Shown here piece by piece: positions 10,895 through 21,095 of a DNA stretch of 64,000 bases. Under the pieces are notes generated by a model. The model did no database searches. It worked only from the letters and a program-made list of their open reading frames with translations, and was not told where the DNA came from. The stretch covers positions 62,001 to 126,000 of the forward strand of contig JAGVSM010003452.1 in NCBI GenBank assembly GCA_022494885.1. The letters run 5' to 3'. Every line of letters begins with the position of its first letter. Position 1 is the stretch's first letter. A program made the translations under genes and the position numbers. The DNA is from Micrasema longulum. Lineage: Eukaryota > Arthropoda > Insecta > Trichoptera > Brachycentridae.

Positions 10895-10906
10895 CCCACA
10901 TATCCA

Positions 10907-12034
10907 AGTTTCATAATGATTTTTATTTTTGTACAACTTAATTAATTGTATTATCATATTTTATATTATAAAAGGCACCTGCGTTGTATAATAAATAAAT
11001 AAATAAACGGATTAGGGCATCATTAGTATTTTTTCGTCATTCACGTTTGATACGATTATTATTAACACTATAGTTGCCTACTTTTTAACAAATAAGAATG
11101 TATCATTGAACAATTGGACATATAACGTATTTTTATGTCATCCATATCACTATCATTCTTTTCCAACGAATAAAACAGTATTCATAAGAGATCCCAAAAC
11201 GAAAATAATGAATGAAGTAAATAAAAAGTGTCAAGGAAAAGAGAACAGATTGACACTGTTTATAGTAATACGATAAACAGTAATAATTTTACATGCAAAC
11301 CAAAAACACTGTAATGGATGAGTTTATGGATTGAGCCACATGTAGAAAATTAAATAATTACCTACATAATATTTATAGGCAAGAAACATTTTAATATGTG
11401 ATGATAAAATATCGAACATAACAAAAATTTCCCATATTCATCTAATTAAAAAATCATAAACAATTTCCAGTCCATGGCTTTTAACAGTATCTAATACAAT
11501 CATCATTATAACAATTATCTGAACATTAAGTGGTTACTCTCAGGTGGAAATCCTGCAAAAGGAAATCGAGAGGAGATAGTCTAATTTTAATTTATAAAGG
11601 AGATAATAAAGACAGATTGAGCATCAAACCATACTCATTGTCAAACTCACAAAATCGCAAATAAATTATTACCGTCTACGTGGCATAAGGCATAAGTAAC
11701 TTATCTCATTTTTAGTATTAAAACTCGTCACAGTTTGAATATCTAAGCTCGTAATACATACCCTTAGGGACAAGGAAAATTTAAATGAGTTTTACAACAA
11801 TTAAATTGAACATTACGAAGTTTGGGGAACACGGTGAATGTTTCACCTGTAATTTGTCATCGTAAAAGTACGTTATCTTTCTTTACAAACACCCGCAGTA
11901 CTCGTATATTAGATATCAAATTACATCGTAGGCATAAATATTTTTTTCCAATAAAAATATCCATCATTATTTATGAAAAACAATTAAAAAGTCGATTATT
12001 AATTTTCAAAACTCCGTATATTTTTTTGTACATT
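10907..12034. other. Mostly unassigned AT-rich DNA
   Basis: AATAAATAAATAAATAAA near 10990-11007 looks like the tail of a 3'-truncated retroelement. About 11510-11580 (GGTTACTCTCAGGTGGAAAT, CAAAAGGAAATCGAG) is shared with 44165-44220 and 57500-57545. No genes were recognised. Confidence 0.4.
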
Positions 12035-12121
12035 AATTGTCGGCCTAGTGGTGTAGTGGTCACGGCATTTACCTGCCGTGTAAGAGGCCTCGGGTCCAAT
12101 TACCGGCATGGTTGACATGAT
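12035..12121 (+). mobile_element. SINE-A head only
   Basis: A tRNA-like head: GGCCTAGTGGTGTAGTGGTC (A-box region) then GCCTCGGGTCCAATTACCGG (B-box region). The body of SINE-A is not attached; SINE-C follows instead. Confidence 0.65.
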
Positions 12122-12290
12122 GAATCGGGTTGTGGTCCCGTGGCTAGTGTTCCAGACTCACGCCTCAAAGGTCTGTGGCTCGAATCCCACTGAACCCCAA
12201 CTTGATTCCCATTTCCTAAAAGCGAGCTATTTACAACTCGTTGAAAATGGCCTTTAAAATGAAATATTTAGGTAAATTATAAGAACGCAC
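12122..12290 (+). mobile_element. SINE-C copy
   Basis: The tRNA-like head GTGGTCCCGTGGCTAGTGTT, with GGTCTGTGGCTCGAATCCCA, precedes the body AACTTGATTCCCATTTCC, then TTACAACTCGTTGAAAATGG. These are the complements of the copies at 7105-7250 and 25530-25680. Confidence 0.75.
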
Positions 12291-12955
12291 ATATTTTTTA
12301 TTAAAAAAAAATGTAAATATATATTTTTTTTATAATTCATAAATTTCGTAAAAAGTACAAGTTTTTGAAAAATTCTAAACATAACTATTTTCACATTTCT
12401 AGTAAATTTTATCACTATAACTCTCCAAAAAAAGAGACTTACTCTTGTGTTTGGTGAGTAACTTACACTGTTTTAATTGTTTAATTAAAAGAGTTTATAT
12501 ACTTTTAAAACGCGTACATGAAAAGAAAAATAAAAACATAGGAAATATAAATAATAAAGATAGAACAATAATACATTCATACTAATTAAAATTAAATGTT
12601 GTTTTTACACAAGTTCAAAAAAATTCTTTAGATTAATTTTAAATTTATTTATTAATATATTATTTTTAATAGTTTTTAGTTCATTAGAAAGATTATTATA
12701 TTTTTTTACACCTTTGAAGACAAAGCTATTTTGACCATGACTTGTATGGAATTTAGGAATTTTGATATTATGTTGGTATCTGAGTGACTTGTTCATTTAA
12801 AATTCTTTTATTTTTTCTTTTTTATATATTTGTATAAAATAACTTATTTTATAAAGAGTGTCTACTGTATGAACCTTAAATATTTTAAATAGTCTTTCCG
12901 TATTGAATGTTATAGAAACCCTCAGGTTTCTTTAAAATTACTTTTTATAATAAAT
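12291..12955 (-). mobile_element. CR1/Daphne-like 3' end, minus copy (family DAPH)
   Basis: The minus-strand frame at 12605-12796 encodes SLRYQHNIKIPKFHTSHGQN, SFVFKGVKKYNNLSNELK and INKFKINLKNFFELV, the usual C-terminus of a CR1/Daphne-group polymerase (RY......P...T..G..SF...G...YN.L...+K......FK..LK). The 3' UTR follows to about 12330, ending in an A/T-rich tail. About 12900-12955 corresponds to further-upstream RT residues, where this copy is truncated. It is an inverted partner of 15640-16365; the two share the same UTR including CTCTCCAAAAAAAGAGAC. Confidence 0.8.
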
Positions 12956-12984
12956 AATATGTACATTTATTTCAAAATATGTTT

Positions 12985-13150
12985 TTACAGTATAATATTT
13001 CATAGTTTCTGGAATAACACCTGATGCGTAAGATTGATCATCTTATCTTCATGTAATAAAAATGATCAAGACACACTGCGAATGGCGAATCGATCTAGCA
13101 CCCTTTGCATCATTAGGTAAGGATAGGTAATGATTATGATTATGATGTTT
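12985..13150 (+). mobile_element. SINE-A body and tail
   Basis: AATATTTCATAGTTTCTGG, CCTGATGCGTAAGATTGATC, ATCTTCATGTAATAAAAATG and a terminal GGTAATGATTATGATTATGA. The tRNA-like head is missing. It lies next to the DAPH minus copy. Confidence 0.75.
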
Positions 13151-13224
13151 ATGAATTTTCATAAACGGTATAAATTTCCTTTAACATGCAAAATAAAAAA
13201 ATGTATTTCTAAATGTGATTAAAT

Positions 13225-13312
13225 ATTTGTTTAAAGCCACTTACCGACTTTTCTATGTATACCGGCTTCGAGACGTATCCGTCTTTATATCAGGACACTA
13301 ATTTTCCCTGTA
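13225..13312 (-). mobile_element. Penelope-like terminal segment with degraded hammerhead-like motif
   Basis: On the minus strand: GTGTC, CTGATAT, a hairpin (GAC...GTC) with loop GGATAC, GAAG, CCGGTA. It is the same architecture as 52900-52943, but two core positions differ (CTGATAT for CTGANGA and GAAG for GAAA), so it is probably inactive. The outer sequence ACATAGAAAAGTCGGTAAGT is also shared with 59740-59757. Assignment to a Penelope-like element is an inference from the ribozyme type and the nearby PLE. Confidence 0.6.
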
Positions 13313-13862
13313 ATTGCTCTTAAAGTTTTTATTTCTGATGTCCTTAGCAGATTCTTTGTTCTTACGACATTCGGGATTTTAAACCCAAGCCCGAAATGAA
13401 AAAATAACGTATGATAATAATCTTAATCTTAAAAATAAATGTGTACACTAAAAAATATTTATATATAATCGCTAATAACAGAGTATAATACGCTTTGTTT
13501 ATTTTCTTATAAAAGCTTTTTGTTGCATCTATGTAGGTAAACCTGTACCAAGATAGATGCAAGTTGTATCTGTAAGGTGTGGTATCGGTAAGGTATCGCA
13601 CCCACAGACAGCATAGCAGAAAGTGACAGCAAGACGATCCACGGTCACTCGCTCGAATATTTTTATATTCACCCAAACGACAGCGGACCACCCCGCTATC
13701 ACCGCTCACCATACCTCCCACGTACCAAGACCATATAAAAAACGCAATTAGAGATTAAAAAAGTGCCTTTTTTCCAGTGTTTAAAATCAGAAATCAGTTA
13801 TTTTTTCCCAATCTAATGTCCCTTAAATTACATGGTTTATTAAAAATACACAAAGTCCAATT
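13313..13862. other. Unassigned; upstream flank of the Penelope-like element
   Basis: A 119-codon open frame on the minus strand (13362-13721) has no recognisable domain. Around 13836-13855 the plus strand reads GLLKIHKVQ, likely the decayed PKIHK motif just upstream of the Penelope RT. Confidence 0.4.
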
Positions 13863-15203
13863 CGTCCAGTAGTATCATAAAATAATGCCCCGTCAGTCAA
13901 ACTTGTCTCTTTCATTTCAAATTTCGTTAATAATTTAAAAGTTTTTATACCAAAGTACACACTTCAAAATTCCTTTCAACTCATTGATATACTGAAGGAT
14001 ATAAAAATTCCAAATAAAATGAAACTAATCTCATTTGACGGAGTCAACCTTTTCACTAATATTTTAGTTACAGATAAAAAAAAAATATTCTCTCAATTAC
14101 TTTACAGTTCAGATTTGGATAAAAAACAGATTTCTGATTTATGTAGATTTTGTAATATTTGTTTAAATCAAAACTTTTTTCGGTATAATAATGTTATTTA
14201 TAGCCAAACACAGGGTTTATCGATGGATCCAACCTCTAGTCCCTTATTTGCTGACATATTTATGAATGTATCAAACTACCACTTATCAAACGTATCAAAT
14301 TATGGCGTCGTTATGTGGACAATGTTTTTCGTTTATTTAAAGGGTCGGATCGAGAACTTCAGACATTTCTTAATTTCCTAAATTTGTTACGTAAATAAAT
14401 AAAATTTACTTAAGAAAGAGAAAAAGATAAAAATTAAACTTTCTTGACTTGTCTTTAAAAATAAAAAATGATTTCGATATATACCGTAAACTAACATATA
14501 AAGACACAATTATTCATAATTTTTCAAATCATCCAATAGCCCATAAACATTCCGCATTTCATTCAATGATACAAAGGTTAATTAACATTCTACTAAATGA
14601 TACTAATTTCAAAAAGTAACTTTATACAATAAAACAGATGGCTAATAATAATGGATATAATGAGAACTTAATTGATAAAATATTAAATCAAAAACAAAAA
14701 CGCAAACTTATAAATAAATATTTATATTCGACTCTCACAGTAAATAAAGCAAAACCCACCTAAACAATGGAGGCGGATTATTTTTGTAAATCATTTTTTT
14801 TTTAAATACCTTATGCCCTACCATCAAACATTAAACCGGCTTTCTACACAATTAATAATATAGGAACATTGTTAAAAAATCAAATAGACAAAGTCGATAA
14901 ATATAAATAAATCTATACACTGAATAGATAATACACGGGATATACTAATTAAATTGTAATGATTGCGATTCAATCTACATTGGAAAAACTAAAGGAAACT
15001 TTGATATTAGAGAAAAAGATTAATTAAGATGCTTAAATAATGATAATTTTTTTGAATTCGCAAATCGTCTGATAGAAAATAATAATAACTTCAATAAAGA
15101 CACGGGATTAAAAGTACTTCATGTTGAAAATAAAATATTAAAATAAGACAACTTAGGAATCTTAGAAAATAAAAAAACGATTCAATATAAAAAAATGAAG
15201 AGG
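13863..15203 (+). pseudogene. Penelope-like element: reverse transcriptase and GIY-YIG endonuclease relic
   Basis: From 13863 one frame (with one TAA at 13878) reads RPVVS, NNAPSVKLVSFISNFVNN, VFIPKYTLQNSFQLIDILKD, KMKLISFDGVNLFTNI and then, to 14381, LCRFCNICLNQNFFRYNNV, YSQTQGLSMDPTSSPLFAD. RPVVS, SFD.V.LFTNI, the C..NFF.YN.V.Y.Q..G.SM region and SPLFADIFM are hallmark Penelope RT motifs. After frame breaks the downstream region reads FDIYRKLTYKDTIIHNFSNH, PIAHKHSAFHSMIQRLINIL and NNNGYNENLIDKIL. Around 14955-15020, CNDCDSIYIGKTKGNFDI then REKD resembles the GIY-YIG nuclease (YIG..K.NF..RE). The YADD-like box is replaced by VVMWTMFF after a shift, so the copy is dead. PLEs copy themselves by target-primed reverse transcription. 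Confidence 0.8.
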
Positions 15204-15405
15204 TGAATTTTACACAGTGTGTAAAGTGGCCACTTAAACCAGCCATTGACAGGTCATAAGCCCTGTAGATGTCTATACTTCTACATTACCTTCTCTTAAA
15301 TGTTCTTCATCTCTGTTGTAATATGTTAATATGAACAGCTTTCAAGGGAGTTGAATCCAGTTCTTGTCTACAAAAATTTGGACAAACTCAAAATATTGTT
15401 AATTA
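15204..15405 (+). mobile_element. MITE-A arm
   Basis: ACACAGTGTGTAAAGTGGCC, CAGCCATTGACAGGTCATAA, TTACCTTCTCTTAAATGTTC, CTGTTGTAATATGTTAATAT and TTGGACAAACTCAAAATATT, the complete inner-to-outer order of one MITE-A arm. It begins exactly where the recognisable Penelope sequence ends. Confidence 0.8.
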
Positions 15406-15639
15406 ATAACAATATTTCTTTTAGTCCTCTCTTGTCTAGCTTTCAAAATATTACCACCCTCGTAAGAAAAAAAAAGGACTTGACTTATTGGGTCCACGTG
15501 TGGTATTAAATGAACATGATAAAAATAAAATAGACTTAGGCGAAGAAGCTTGTTTGCATTGAAATCGGTCGGTGGAAAAAAAAAATAGTGGTTAAAAACA
15601 AAGTTGTTAAATATTTTTTAAATCAATCATTTAAAAATA

Positions 15640-16365
15640 GCTCATTACTCAATTGTACAATCTTTGTTACAATATGGTATTGTAGGATGGGGTGGTGCAT
15701 ATGCCAATATATTAAACCCTCTTAAAATAATCCAAAGATTAATTATTAAAGTAATTTTAAAGAAACCCTCAACATTCAATGCGGAAAGTCTATTTAAAAT
15801 ATTTAAGGTTCATACAGTAGACACTCTTTATAAAATAAATTATATTAAACAAATATACAAAAAAGAAAAAACAAAAGAATTTGAAAAGAATGAGTCACTC
15901 AGATACCAACATAAAATCAAAATTCCTAAATTCTATATAAGTCATGGTCAAAAAAGCTTTGTCTTCAAAGGTGTAAAAAAATATAATAATCTTACTAATG
16001 AACTAAAAACTAATTAAAATAATATATTAATAAATAAATTTAAAGTTAATCTAAAGAAATTTTTTGGACTCGTGTGAAAAAAACATTAAATTTTAATTAG
16101 TATGAATATATTATTGTTTTATGTTTTTTCTTTTTATATATCCTATGTTTTTTTTTTTTTTCATGTACTCGTATTTGAAATTATATAAACTCTTAAAAAT
16201 AAACAATTAAAACAGTGTAAGTCACTCTCCAAGCACAAGAGTTAGTCTCTTTTTTGGAGAGTTACAGTAATAACATTTACTAGATGTGTAAAAGTAGTTA
16301 TGTTTAGAATTTTACAAAAACTTGTACTTTTTATGAAATTTATAATTTTTTTTTTTTTTTTATTA
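15640..16365 (+). mobile_element. CR1/Daphne-like 3' end, plus copy (family DAPH)
   Basis: The frame at 15664-16017 encodes LQYGIVGWGGAYANILNPLK, IIQRLIIKVILKKPSTFNAE, SLFKIFKVHTVDTLYKINYI and then YQHKIKIPKFYISHGQKSF, VFKGVKKYNNLTNELKT. This is the thumb and C-terminus of a CR1/Daphne-type RT: LQYGI..WG, IQ..II+.IL, LF......V..LY. A premature TAA after KTN, compared with the minus copy (which continues IKNNILINKFKINLKNFFE), truncates it. The 3' UTR follows to a T-rich stretch near 16347-16362. The two copies lie inverted about 3 kb apart with the Penelope-like element between them. Confidence 0.8.
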
Positions 16366-16760
16366 TAATGAATAACCACAAAATGAGTGCTTCAAATATA
16401 AACTGAATATACATAGTTTCCAGTAAAATCAATGACATATGGTTGTTCGAGTTGTTAGTGGGATTGAGTGGTTTGTGGCTGGATGGACCACCAGTTAATA
16501 AAGGTCTACCTAACCAATATCCTACCCTGTGATTTCCCAACTACTTATCCCCAAATATTTATTAATTCTCCTAGTTGCTATGGTCATAAGTAGCTACGGT
16601 TACAATGAAAACAATGATCTATATCCACTATTAACAACATTTACAATTTTTGGTATTTTCTCTCTGCATAGTTTTCTGTCCACAACCGCATGTTCCATAA
16701 TTGTCTGCCCGCACCCGCACACCTTTTCATCTTTTGACCGCCGCCGCAATCATAGATAAA
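16366..16760 (-). repeat. Dispersed repeat shared with 63290-63650
   Basis: On the plus strand TGGTTTGTGGCTGGATGGAC, CCTACCCTGTGATTTCCCAA, CCAAATATTTATTAATTCTC, CTAGTTGCTATGGTCATAAG and GCCCGCACCCGCACACCTTT; each has a reverse-complement counterpart between 63290 and 63650. Class unknown. The short open frames across it (16529-16948) have no recognisable product. Confidence 0.6.
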
Positions 16761-17175
16761 TGGTTTATACATCCTTGCCATCATTTAAAGAAAGTTTTAA
16801 GTTCTGTGATGGCCAACAACCCAAAGTACTACCCGGAAAAAAGGACTTGGAGAATTTAGCATCCGGATTCCTGTCCCTAATTCCCTTTCTTGACTTCCAA
16901 GCGGTAGGATTTTCGGATGTTGTAGTTCATTTGGCGGCAGACTGTTAGATAAGAAACAAAAAATATGTACCTTTAAATTTAATTTTGGGACACAAAAAAA
17001 TTAAAATGGGCGCATCACGTGAACGCACTATCACAGCTACCAGCTGGTCAGTGGTGATGTGTTTGCCCTACAAAACCTTCTTACTGTGAGCAAGATTAAA
17101 TTGCAGCACTTAAACCACTGCACTCGAGCCACTGTTGGCACCTTGACCCGATACATTTTCGACTTATGGCTGTTT
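16761..17175. other. Unassigned DNA
   Basis: No feature recognised. Confidence 0.35.
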
Positions 17176-17275
17176 TTAAGTGGTTTGATAGAAATTGTCA
17201 GTCAGATGAATCTCATATACATCTTAAAAAGTTTCAGCTCTTACTTGTCAAAAGTCAACAGATGGAAACGTTAAG
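17176..17275 (+). mobile_element. MITE-A central fragment
   Basis: AGTCAGATGAATCTCATATA, AAAGTTTCAGCTCTTACTTG and AACAGATGGAAACG match the middle of MITE-A (AGTCAGATGAATCTCACCCG, GGTTTCAGCTCTTTAACTTC, AACAGATGAAAG) with gaps. Confidence 0.55.
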
Positions 17276-17719
17276 TTAAGTTAAGGATTTCAAACATAGA
17301 CAAAATGTATTTTTATTTCTCAAACATATGTTTTATCCCTTTTTATTTTCTTGTTTTCTCTTTCTCTCTCCTTTCAAACTCATTGTCTGATCCTAAATTC
17401 TTCATCGTTTAATATGTATAACATAATGTACTTTAAATTTATATTTTATTATTGTTAATGTGTGCAAGCCTTATCTTCCAATTAAAAATAAACAGCTCTT
17501 ATTTTGAATTGATGAGGTTTTTGTAAATTTTATTTTAATATATTCACGTATCTTTTGATATAAATTTATGGTTTTTTAGTACAAAATTTTGACGCATCTC
17601 TAATTTTGACCAGTTTGTTTTTTGGTTGACTGGAAGATATTGTTTTCCGCAATAAGTCTGCCAAAATACTTAGTCTTTGTGCTGAGAGTTAAATAAATAA
17701 AAAATAAATATAAAGACAG
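17276..17719. other. Unassigned AT-rich DNA
   Basis: No feature recognised. Confidence 0.35.
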
Positions 17720-17905
17720 TTAAACAATATGTGATGTTGCCACAAAAGCCAGTCAATGACTGGGCGTAAGCCCTATAAATGCCTAGATTTCCATATTCCC
17801 TTCTTATAAATTTTCCTGCCTGTTGCTATTAATTTCAATCTCCATAACTCCCTAAGAGTGAAACCCAGGCTTGTTTACAAACATTCTCAAAATATTGATG
17901 ATTTA
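17720..17905 (+). mobile_element. MITE-A arm, diverged
   Basis: CAGTCAATGACTGGGCGTAA, AGCCCTATAAATGCCTAGAT, CCATATTCCCTTCTTATAAA and ACAAACATTCTCAAAATATT follow the order of the MITE-A arm with gaps. Confidence 0.65.
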
Positions 17906-18614
17906 ACAATAATTTACTTTTAAAAATATACAACCTTCTGTCAATGTGTCCTTCGGGGTTAAAAACACCTTTACTAGTCAAAGTTGCGGGTTGATTTATT
18001 CTACATCTATTTAAATAAGGTGTTAGGGTGAGAAATACCCCTAAAAGTGCCGGAAATATTCAAATTATGAAAACTGTATAAATTAATACAAATTTATTTG
18101 GCCTTAAAATAAATATTTATTGATTTATTTAGCACATTATCTACATATAATTTATGTACATACAAGGGCAGGCATATTTCTTTAAGACTGTTTTTTCCTA
18201 CCTACCCGAACCGTTTAATTTGAGAAAATTATAAGTACATGGACATATCCTAAGTTATTATAGAAAATTTTATAATTTTACATACAATTTTAATCAAAAG
18301 TTAATGAAAAATCTACACGATATGAAGAGTGGAGAGGGGATGAGAAAGAAAGAAATAGAAGAAAGGAACAACTGAAAAATTTTGATAGTTTCGTTTCAGT
18401 CTTGATTACAAATAAAAGAAGTGGGCGTCTCTAACGTTGTTGGGTAGATTATTCCATTATCGAGAAGCTACTATTATGAAAATATTTGTAAAATGTTAAA
18501 ATATACATTTTACATTGGATGATTTTTTTATTTGTTTCTATTTTTAATCCATGAAATATAAACAAACCAGGCATATTACAAAATGTTTTTAAATAAGACA
18601 TACCTACAAACAAA
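17906..18614. other. Unassigned AT-rich DNA
   Basis: No feature recognised. Confidence 0.35.
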
Positions 18615-18930
18615 CTAACCATCACGCCGTAGGCAGAGAGGATCGAACGTCATATCCATCTGTATTTGCATACACACCTCGCTTCTTGTACATTCATATA
18701 TCTTCTCACGCGCGCATGCCGATTATTCCAACTTTTGATATGTCCGTCTTAAAGTATTTGTTGGATTTGATAATGCTATGACGTTTTTCTCATTTTTTGC
18801 ATCCATCAACATTTGCATCGTAAATAATTAAGCCGTTTTTTTGCGGTCCGTTCGCTCTACATGTCCAAACCAGCCCCACCATTATTTTCTTGATTTTGAT
18901 GATCTTATTTTGTCGATAATGCATCAGCAT
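18615..18930 (-). mobile_element. RTE-1 3' fragment, minus
   Basis: The plus strand reads ACCATCACGCCGTAGGCAGA, GAGGATCGAACGTCATATCC, ACATTCATATATCTTCTCAC, GTTCGCTCTACATGTCCAAA and ATTTTGTCGATAATGC, the complement of the 3' end seen at 45-410 (start near AGCATTATCGACAAAATTAA, end near CCTACCCC...GGCGTGATGG). It is decayed, with no continuous frame. Confidence 0.75.
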
Positions 18931-19739
18931 TATTTAATAACTTGAGATAACTCGACACATATTATGTGCATTGTAATATTAACTGTTTTACTATTAACAG
19001 TTATGGACAACAACAGATTTTTAAAAATTAATAGTTAGAATCTTTATTTTTTGAAAACAGGGTTTTCGTGTACACTCTGATGTTATGTACTTATTTTAAA
19101 CCACTTATTATTTAGGTTATATATTTCAAAGTTGCCATTAACTTGTCTACTATCAAAAATCTCCACTAACAAGCCATAAAAGGTGGCTTGGTGGGATTTT
19201 GTCTCAATTACTTTGTATACTATAATATAATGCTTCCAATTAATTAAACGTTTTAGTGAACTTCCGAAATGCCCTTTGATCTAGAGCTATTTTGTTTACA
19301 TTTCAAAAGTTAAATTGAAATAATTATCTCTCAGTTTAAGCATCCCCTTCGCTAAGACAACGAAATCGGACAACGAAAGTTGACAGAAGTTCTTGCAATG
19401 TCTGCACTTCAGAAACAACGGAACCAATTTACTCTAAAGTCGAATTTTCCTAGACACGCCACATTAAATTTCAAGGGTTTGTACTTGCAATCTGGTTCAA
19501 ATTTCAGTCGGAAACTAAACCTAATGAATACAATTTAAATAATGAACGGATGAAAATTATCTCCTTAACACAGTAATTCGAGGTTTCTGAGTTGAAAAAA
19601 ATATTTTTTTAAGCAAATATTTCTGTAGTTGTTTTCAACTGAAAATGAATAAAATGAAAAAAATAAGAAATGTTAATTTTTATCAATTTACAACCTATAT
19701 ACTTAGTAACTTGCGTTTTTAAATGATCAATTAAAAAAA
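18931..19739. other. Unassigned AT-rich DNA
   Basis: No feature recognised. Confidence 0.35.
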
Positions 19740-19905
19740 AAAAAAAATTCTCATAAAAAACAACAAGAAGTAACCTCACTGGAGGACACTAAATAATATA
19801 CTTTTTTTTTTCATGTGAGAATAAGAAAACGAAGACTTAATATCCAGAGAGACATTAAAAAATGTTAAGACAGTTTTAAACACTAAGTATTCATGTTTAT
19901 ATTCA
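19740..19905. repeat. Dispersed repeat shared with 60985-61165
   Basis: GTAACCTCACTGGAGGACAC, AATATACTTTTTTTT, TGAGAATAAGAAAACGAAGA and TTTTAAACACTAAGTATTCA match blocks at 60998-61160. There the repeat lies next to a minus-strand CR1-like RT fragment, so it is probably a CR1-group 3' UTR. Confidence 0.55.
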
Positions 19906-20227
19906 ATTTCTGCCTATGTTTAAACATCAAAATTGATTTAATTCTTCGAGAAAATGAATTGAAGCATTTATTGATATTGGTAAGATTTTAATGTATTTCT
20001 CCTATTAACTCTTGGTCAGGAATTACAACTGAAAGTAAACACGGAAATCTTTAATTGTCTTAAAAGTAAACGTATATTTACTATTTAAAAAAATTAATTT
20101 TCTTTAAAACATCTTAAATAATAGGTTGCTGACGAAAGTATTTGAAATTTTTGTACAAATATACACACCCTTGCACCGAAAAATTGATTTTATTTTATAG
20201 ATCGTTGAAGATAACTCATTTTTTCCC
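19906..20227. other. Unassigned AT-rich DNA
   Basis: No feature recognised. Confidence 0.3.
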
Positions 20228-20728
20228 AACAATATTTTGAGTTTGTCCAAATTTTTTCAATCTCTATACTTCTTCATGGACCAGGTAATTTATCAACAAT
20301 ATTTTGAGTTTGTCCAACTTTTTGTAAACAAGGACTGTATTCAACTCCCTGGGGAGCTGTTTATATTAACATATTACAACAGAGATGAAGAACATTTAAG
20401 AGAAGGTAATATAGAACTCCAGGCATCTACAGGGCTTATGACCTGTCAATGTTTTTATGCGTTGCCTAGTATGTAGGTGAAATAATTCAAGAGGATAAAT
20501 CTCACCCGCATAAATAAAGGTTTCAGCTCTTTAACTTCACAAACATCAATAGATGAAAGAATTGAGGGAATATAGATGTTCAAATATGGGCAGAATGGTG
20601 AATATTACACAGTGTGTAAAGTGGCCACTTAAACCAGCCATTGACAGGTCATAAGCCCTGTAGATGCCTGGACTTCTATATTACCTTCTCTTAAATGTTC
20701 TTCATCTCTGTTGTAATATGTTAAGAAA
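20228..20728. mobile_element. MITE-A, near-complete copy with long inverted arms
   Basis: The left arm (20292-20456) reads CAACAATATTTTGAGTTTGT, then ACTCCCTGGGGAGCTGTTTA, AACATATTACAACAGAGATG, AGGTAATATAGAACTCCAGG and TATGACCTGTCAATG. The right arm (20632-20726) is its near-perfect inverse for at least 84 bp. The centre has GTTGCCTAGTATGTAGGTGA, AATCTCACCCGCATAAATAA, AGGTTTCAGCTCTTTAACTT and GTGAATATTACACAGTGTGT. A second arm start is duplicated at 20228-20260. Any reading frame in it is a by-product of the repeat. It has no transposase, so it is non-autonomous. Confidence 0.8.
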
Positions 20729-20849
20729 TATAGATCTTTGCGCTGTGCGTGTCCATATATATTAAAACCTTCAATCGTATATCTAAAAAACAAGTAAGGA
20801 GCATTAATGTTTTATTTATTGATTTACCAGGGTTACATTCGATTTCATA
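20729..20849 (+). repeat. Dispersed repeat segment shared with 5690-5840
   Basis: TATAGATCTTTGCGCTGTGC, AAAAACAAGTAAGGAGCATT and ATTGATTTACCAGGGTTACA match 5720-5830. It separates two MITE-A arms. Confidence 0.55.
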
Positions 20850-21012
20850 TGACAGGTCATACGCCCTGTAAATGCCTGGACTTCGATATTACCTTCTTTT
20901 TAATGTTCCCCATCTCTGTTGTAATATGTTAATATAAACAGTTCCCCAGGGAGTTGAATCCAGCCCTTGTCTACAAAAATTTGGACAAACTCAAAATATT
21001 GTTGATCTATAT
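20850..21012 (+). mobile_element. MITE-A arm
   Basis: ACAGGTCATACGCCCTGTAA, CTGTTGTAATATGTTAATAT, CAGTTCCCCAGGGAGTTGAA and TTGGACAAACTCAAAATATT, in order, to the presumed outer end. Confidence 0.8.
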
Positions 21013-21095
21013 TTCTATTAAAACCGCACGTAAATCAGTTTAACCGTTTAGGAGAAGTTCAGTTACATCATACGTACAGAGGAATTATACAAATA
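21013..21095 (-). repeat. Inverted match to 5640-5720
   Basis: AAAACCGCACGTAAATCAG, TAGGAGAAGTTCAGT and ACATCATACGTACAGA are the complements of blocks near 5640-5715. Confidence 0.5.
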
